A stretch of DNA of 64,000 bases from Anaspis maculata (taxonomy: Eukaryota; Arthropoda; Insecta; Coleoptera; Scraptiidae), in the NCBI GenBank assembly GCA_949128115.1, contig OX421966.1, positions 50,465,416 to 50,529,415 on the forward strand, in the 5' to 3' direction. This document shows, one piece after another, positions 59,192 to 64,000 of the stretch. The notes under the pieces were generated by a model. It was given only the letters and a program-made list of their open reading frames with translations. It had not been told where the DNA came from and did no database searches. The translations under genes and the position numbers were made by a program. How positions within the stretch are numbered: position 1 is the first letter of the stretch; every line of letters starts with the position of its first letter.

Positions 59192-60442
59192 TCACCAGTG
59201 GTGGTGGTGATGCTTCTTGTGATGATGCTTCTTGTGCTTTTCCTTGTGCTCGTGCTTGTGCTCATGCTTGTGCCCATGCTTGTGCTCATGCTTGTTATGA
59301 TGATCATGCTTATGGCCGTGCTTGTGCTCATGCTTGTGCCCGTGATGGTGATGATGGTCGTTCTTATGCTCGTGCTTGTTCTCGTGCTTGTGGTCCTCGT
59401 GATGGTCGTGCTTGTGCGCCTGCTTGTGCCCATGCTTGTGGTCCTCGTGGTGCTTGTGTCCGTGCTTGTGCGCGTGATGATGATCGTTCTTGTGCTTGTG
59501 CTCGTGTCCGTGCTTGTGGTCCTCGTGATGCTCGTGCTTGTGCATCTGGTGGTGCTTGTGTCCGTGATGGTGATGATGCCCGTGCTTGTGTCCGTGATCG
59601 TGATGATGGCCGTGGTGGTGATCGTGCTTGTTATCGTGGTGGTGATCATGGTTGTGGTCTTGTTTATGCTTGTGGTGGTGGTCTTGCTTGTGCTTGTGCT
59701 CGTGGATGTGTTTGTGTTTGTGGTAATGGACTTCTTTTTTCTTGTGGTGGTGGCCGTAATGGGACGCTTCGGGTGCTTCGTCGTACATGGAATACCTCGG
59801 TTGGATCTGTTTCTGGCTTGGGGCAGGGCTGGAGTACCTTTTGGACAAGCTGTTGCCTTCGGTGTAGGTCTCAGTGGGTTCGTCCTCGTAAACATGGGAT
59901 TCGGCTGATGAAGATGTGTCTCTTGAGGATGTATCTCTCGAGGCATAATGCTGTTCGGTGCTTTCTTCGTCGGGCACGTGGATTGGGTTGCTAAATTTGT
60001 TGTTTTGATCGACATCGTATCTGACTAAATCCGCTCCGTAGTTAGTGACCGGTGGTTGGTCTTCGTTCAAATTTCTCAAAGTCGATGGTACAATCGGCCT
60101 GAAGCCCGAGTTGAATGAAAACAAAGGTCTAGGTTTGGGATAGCTCGAAGATGAAGTATCCAAGGCCGAATGATCGATCAAAGTCTTCGTGGGTGGATCA
60201 TGGTAGTACTGGATTAAACTTTGGCTGCGTCCTCCGCCTGCATGGTTGATGTAGTTCTTCGACGGTGCATAGGAAGGTTCGCTAGGGCCGTCGTCGTCTA
60301 CCACTTCAATGGCGTTGCTTATGGTGGTGAAAAGCAAAAGCTTTAGGCAGAGGAACACACTCGCTCGTGTCTGAAACAAACACCGCTTTTACAATCTCGC
60401 TTATGAATTTACTGAAACAAGAAAACTTACCATCGCTCCCAT
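59192..60442 (-). CDS. Secreted histidine-rich protein, two coding exons
   Basis: Exon 1 codes only MGAM (60442-60431) and is followed by a GTAAGT donor. A 60-bp intron ends TTTGTTTCAG and exon 2 (60370-59192) continues TRASVFLCLKLLLFTTISNA to a TGA, giving 396 residues. The first ~24 residues form a signal peptide with probable cleavage after SNA. Residues about 25-210 are acidic and Ser/Pro/Tyr-rich with a dibasic LSKRYSS. From about 210 to the end the chain is almost only His, Lys, Asp, Glu and Gly in repeats such as KHEHKHGHKH and EDHKHGH, nearly half His. Such tracts bind Zn, Ni or Cu, or respond to pH. A role in cuticle, saliva or haemolymph metal binding is possible but not shown. The short signal-peptide-bearing first exon and close TATA box resemble insect cuticle and salivary genes. 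The frame is uninterrupted despite its repeats, which suggests that it is a live gene. Confidence 0.88.
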
Positions 60443-60473
60443 GGTGCTACAATCATTAGCAACCCAAGCTGAG

Positions 60474-60509
60474 AGTGACTTACGTTCCAGCCCCATCACA
60501 TATTTTATA
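60474..60509 (-). promoter_or_regulatory. Core promoter of the His-rich gene
   Basis: TATAAAA at 60509-60503 (minus strand) is followed 33 bases later by an initiator-like TCACT with its A at 60476. This leaves a 5' UTR of about 34 bases before the ATG at 60442. Confidence 0.75.
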
Positions 60510-61399
60510 CCAAGCTTGCCATCTCTTCGGCAATTTCCAATTGGGTGCACCTACCTCTTCTCTCCACACTTTTAGTGCTAATAAAGTTTTACTTCACGCA
60601 CGAATTGTCTGAATCCCGGCCGATTCCTCATCGGATGCACACGGCAATAAAGAATCCCCTTGTTAATTACTCTACATCACATTTGTTGGTTAATAACCGT
60701 TTAGATCCAACACGTTTTCAGGAACTCCATGAAAATTATTATTATTAATAATTATAATTAAGCATTGTAAGTGGTGGCGTGACTCTATGTGGAGTAAAAG
60801 TGAAGATGCTCATCGTGCGGTGTATGTATTTAGAGGAAATAGAAGCGTGAAAAGCGGGTTCAAGGTCGCAAGTGCGGAATTCCTCGTACGGTGCATATCT
60901 ATATTGTTTCCTTTTTTTTGCACGATGAAGAGAAATTTGGATTATACTGTTGGAAATCAGGAAATTTTAATATACGTATGTAAATTTGTTTACGGTTATT
61001 TGTTTATGGGATTGAATAGTTTCTTTATTTTTGTTATGACTGAAATTCACTGGGTTGGAGTGAGTGTTCGTGCAAGCTTTTACGTAAAAATCAATCGATA
61101 GAAAAGCTAGCAAAATTCTAAAACCTACGTAGGTAGCTTTGGAGCTTGGACAAATTAATATGATTAGTCATATTCGGAAAACAATGTTCACATGTTTGTG
61201 CGGTATGTACCTACCGCAACCTCTACACATTTCCAATGCTTGATCTTCAACAGAGCTTCAAAAAATCGGTTTTCCATGGAAACTCCGCGGAAAACTCGAT
61301 GAACATCTATCTATCTATTTAGATAAATGTGTGTAGGTCTTCCTACTTATGAAGTGCAGTGAGTTTTCATGTCAACGAATTCATTGTTGATGTTGGTTA
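60510..61399. other. Upstream region of the His-rich gene, no other gene seen
   Basis: AT-rich, with unsupported frames up to 104 codons (60787-61101). It may hold enhancers of the His-rich gene, but none can be named. Confidence 0.5.
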
Positions 61400-62121
61400 T
61401 ACAGGGTCTTTTTAGCGCATTTTTTTAGCAATGTCACTATTCCGGAAGCTTCTGGTGAACAAAGTACGCAACTTTTTGACAAGAGTATGGCAGCATCTTG
61501 TAGTTTACAGTTTCAAGTTTTGTTTGACACTACAACCATGGTTGGCAGTCATCAACTTCGTGTACACGGTGCCAAGAGCCTTAAAGTTGCAAATTTTTTG
61601 TTTCTTCAATTTGAAATTCAAAATTCTCCTCCATTTCTGTACCAATTCACTTGAAACTTGTAACAAATTGAAACCTAGAATTTGAATTTTGATATGGTGA
61701 AAGTTGTCCTCGTGCAACTTCAAAGTGATGGCCGCCGTTTCCCAAAAAAGTCTTTGATCAGAAATGCAGTGCTCGGTGGGTGTCACAGTATCTCGAGACG
61801 TAACTTCAGTGAAGATATTTTTTATTCTCTTCTCAAGATAACGAATGTCCCTGATCATGTCTGTGAATACCTGGTCTTTGAGAATGCCTACAAAGAAAAA
61901 ACAAAGCGACTTTTTTAAACTGTTTCCTTCTATGGCCAAGCACAACATTTTGTTCTGTCGCACCGTGCAGACAAAGTTGATGGCTGATAACTGTGGTTGT
62001 AGTGTCAAACAAAGTTTGAAACTATAAGTTACAAGATGCTGCCATGCCCCTGTTGATAAGTTTCTTACTTCGCCTGTCAGAAGCCATTCAAATGATGACA
62101 TCCATAAAAAAAGACCCTGTA
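61400..62121. mobile_element. TACAGGG-family foldback element
   Basis: TACAGGGTCTTTTTAGCG at the left is answered by AAAAAAAGACCCTGTA. The arms pair over nearly the whole 0.72 kb: AACTTTTTGACAAGAGTATG-, CAGTTTCAAGTTTTGTTTGA- and CACTACAACCATGGTTGGCA-type blocks return inverted, with centre near 61760. This explains long overlapping frames on both strands, which are not genes. Confidence 0.9.
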
Positions 62122-62814
62122 TAAGGTGTCTTAGAAAAAGTTCGCATAATCTTCATGGTAGATATCTCAAGACAAACCGAGAAATATTTATCCGAAATTT
62201 CTTCATCCCCAGAACCCAGAGCTCAACACCAACTGAGGTACAGTTTTTCAAAGTTCGACTTTTCTATTGGTTTTTCATGAATAATCAATCCATTAACGAC
62301 TTGTTTTCAACACTTGGTGACTTAGGGCTCGATACCAAGTTGCAGGCGCAAAGTTTGGGACGGCGTAACTCGCCAAATACAGCGGTTTGATTGGTTGGTA
62401 TCCGCCGTTGCTATGGTAACCGCACCTACGGCGGTCTCAGCCCTAACTTGATATCGAGCCGTTACTTTTTAGTATAATTTTACTAAAATTCAACCATTGT
62501 TTATTCAACTAATGGTTCCGTAGTTGGGCGAGTCTGAGAGGTCGTAAGAAGTCGAGTTTCGAGAAAAACTTCATAGAGAATCATAACATAATATCAATTC
62601 AAGACTGTACTCTGTAAATTATGAGGAGTAGTTCGAAGACACCTTGTAGATTCACTATGGAAACCAGAATCTTATCACTACCCTCGTCACTATACCAGAA
62701 GCTTGTGCAGATAAAATTGTCTCATTATTCACATCTGAGATCAAGTCAAATTTGTTCAATCTTAGTCAAAGTAGATCAATAAATTTGGAGACAAATTCTA
62801 AAGAATCGGGATTC
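62122..62814. other. Spacer between foldbacks
   Basis: No gene. It begins with a TATAAGGTGTCTTAGAAA segment that resembles a diverged TACAGGGTG end and contains the small inverted repeat at 62326-62461. Confidence 0.5.
62326..62461. repeat. Small inverted repeat (~136 bp)
   Basis: GGCTCGATACCAAGTTG at the left pairs with AACTTGATATCGAGCC at the right. The inside has CCGCCGTTGCTATGGTAACC, itself a near dyad. MITE-sized and non-coding. Confidence 0.7.
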
Positions 62815-63653
62815 AGGTACACTCGTCAGCAAAAATAGCGCCCACCTGATTTGTAACCAAGACCACTATTTGTTTGGCCTGCTGTACCGTAGTAGGTAGC
62901 TTTATCCTCAAGATGAATAAAGCAGTTTTCTGCTTTTTCTACCACCACAATAAAACGGTATTCAAATACTTTGTGTTCAGGTTGCAACGTACAGCGTGTT
63001 CAACAATGTTTGTCCTTGCCGCCTTCTCGAAATATGGCCCGGATTAGACATGCGCCGCTTCAATGAAATCATTTTGAAATACTGTAGTAACGAAGTTGAT
63101 AGATGTCACGTCACACTGACTGATATCAAATTTTAAATTAACAGTGACGGCTCTGACTGCTGGTAAATAGTGAACAAGCAACCTGACGGAACGGGAATGG
63201 ATCAGCCGTCAATGCCGTCACTGTTAACCTCAGATTTCTCATCAGTCAGTGAGTCAGTGTGACGTGACGTCTATCAATTTCGTTACTATGGTATTCCAAA
63301 ATGATTTCATTGAAGCGGGGCATGTCTAATGCGGGCCAAATTTCAAAAAGTCGGCAAGGACAATCATTGTTGAACACGCTGTATATGCTCCAGTTACTGA
63401 AAAATTGAAATTTGGCAACAGTTCCAAGTTCAATTATAGTGATGCAAAATGGTGAGTCCAGTCCTGTCGGCACTCACCATTATTGAACGTTTGAATGGTT
63501 TATTGGAAGGCAATATAATGATAACAGGGACAGTATTGCTTTAATCATCTTGAGTACTTCTACTACCTACTACGGTAGAGCAGGCCAACCAAATAGTCGT
63601 CTTCGTCATAAATCAAGTGAGCGTGGGCATTATTTTTGCTGCCAAATGTACCT
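62815..63653. mobile_element. Large foldback with AGCAAAAATA ends
   Basis: Left blocks AGCAAAAATAGCGCCCAC, TTTGTTTGGCCTGCTGTACC and GTAGTAGGTAG reappear inverted at 63560-63640 (CTACTACGGTAGAGCAGGCC, GCGTGGGCATTATTTTTGCT). The extreme ends AGGTACA / TGTACCT pair too. A second foldback fills the centre. Confidence 0.85.
62990..63383. mobile_element. Nested foldback with TACAGCGTGTTCAAC ends
   Basis: TACAGCGTGTTCAACAATG and CATTGTTGAACACGCTGTA-like ends enclose arms with CTTCAATGAAATCATTTT and GATAGATGTCACGTCACACT, mirrored across a loop at about 63140-63220. Its ends resemble the TACAGGG family. It lies inside 62815-63653. Confidence 0.85.
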
Positions 63654-64000
63654 ACTTAGGTAGGTTTACGATGGGCCACCACTTATGCTGGGTTCATACA
63701 TCAAAGTTAACTCTCAATGATCTAAGACTTACGCCTAAAAACCAGGCGGGTTGACCTGTTTTCTAGGTTTTCCATACTTCCCAATTTTTAAGCGTCAAAT
63801 TTGGTGTATGAGCCCGGCATTGCAATTTACAGTACCTACAGACAATCATCGATTTTGATACTTTGATAATTCATCGATAAGTTTTCGATATTTCGATAAT
63901 GATCAATATTTGATATTTTGTGATCATCAATATTTCATAGTTTGTAAATTATTGATATCTTATAAGTAAATGAATAATTATCGATATTTTTTCTTGTCAA
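63654..64000. other. AT-rich right edge
   Basis: No gene seen. 63840-64000 is rich in short ATCGATA and GATATTT repeats, suggesting an unresolved simple or satellite-like repeat running off the window. Confidence 0.55.

Noticed and set aside
59045..59908. Long plus-strand frames rich in Val/Leu/Met, or in Cys/Ala/Gly, opposite the His-rich gene
   Set aside because: They are the antisense of the CAC/CAT/AAG repeats of the minus-strand gene, which has a signal peptide, intron and TATA box. The repeats leave every frame open.
59098..60015. 305-codon Thr/Ser-rich minus-strand frame
   Set aside because: It is an out-of-frame reading of the same His repeats, without a promoter or domain.
61505..62101. 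198-codon minus-strand frame and opposed plus frames
   Set aside because: They lie wholly within the foldback at 61400-62121, whose two arms repeat the same open stretch in both orientations. No domain is seen.

Overview
The window looks like nuclear DNA of an insect. The genes carry GT-AG introns, there is an ortholog of the animal mitochondrial S-adenosylmethionine carrier and a TATA-driven secreted protein gene, and most of the rest is insect-type mobile DNA (TA-flanked foldbacks, hAT-, piggyBac- and PIF-like MITEs, solo LTRs, a tRNA-type SINE). Frequent GGTACCTACC words and a probable odorant-receptor fragment fit a hemipteran such as a whitefly or aphid relative. That placement is an inference and nothing here fixes the species.

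Four loci can be argued to be host genes. (1) 2969-5242 (+): the last three coding exons of SLC25A26, entering from the left edge, with a 1,037-bp MITE in its last intron. (2) 29982-34938 (+): a complete two-exon gene for a 431-residue protein with a poly-proline centre, not recognised, whose intron holds a decayed ~135-bp satellite. (3) 47202-48459 (-): fragments resembling an insect odorant receptor, possibly broken. (4) 59192-60442 (-): a complete two-exon gene for a 396-residue secreted protein with a histidine-rich C-terminal half, with TATA box and initiator. A CpG-rich stretch at 46370-46640 with a CRE may be a promoter whose gene I could not find. The genes do not form a pathway.

The dominant feature is inverted-repeat DNA. 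At least eight long foldbacks (0.4-1.8 kb) carry TACAGGG-like ends (14545, 17527, 28303, 38566, 44285, 50030, 54716, 61400, plus a nested one at 62990); several contain a second foldback. Other inverted-repeat families lie at 1555, 6897, 7956 (4.9 kb, with rearranged pieces of a transposon-associated CXC-motif protein), 23348 and 33193 (one family), 36914-38536 (two copies in opposite orientation), 42453, 43282, 62326 and 62815. Target-site duplications are clear for the hAT MITE (8 bp), the piggyBac MITE (TTAA), the SLC25A26-intron MITE (TTA) and the solo LTR at 45282 (GTAA).

The rest is intergenic sequence in which I see no supported gene. I see no CRISPR array, operon, rRNA, confident tRNA or viral gene. 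A 200-base run of N lies at 6685-6884. The nearest things to a novel system are the nested giant foldbacks, the inverted CXC element and the two unrecognised host genes.
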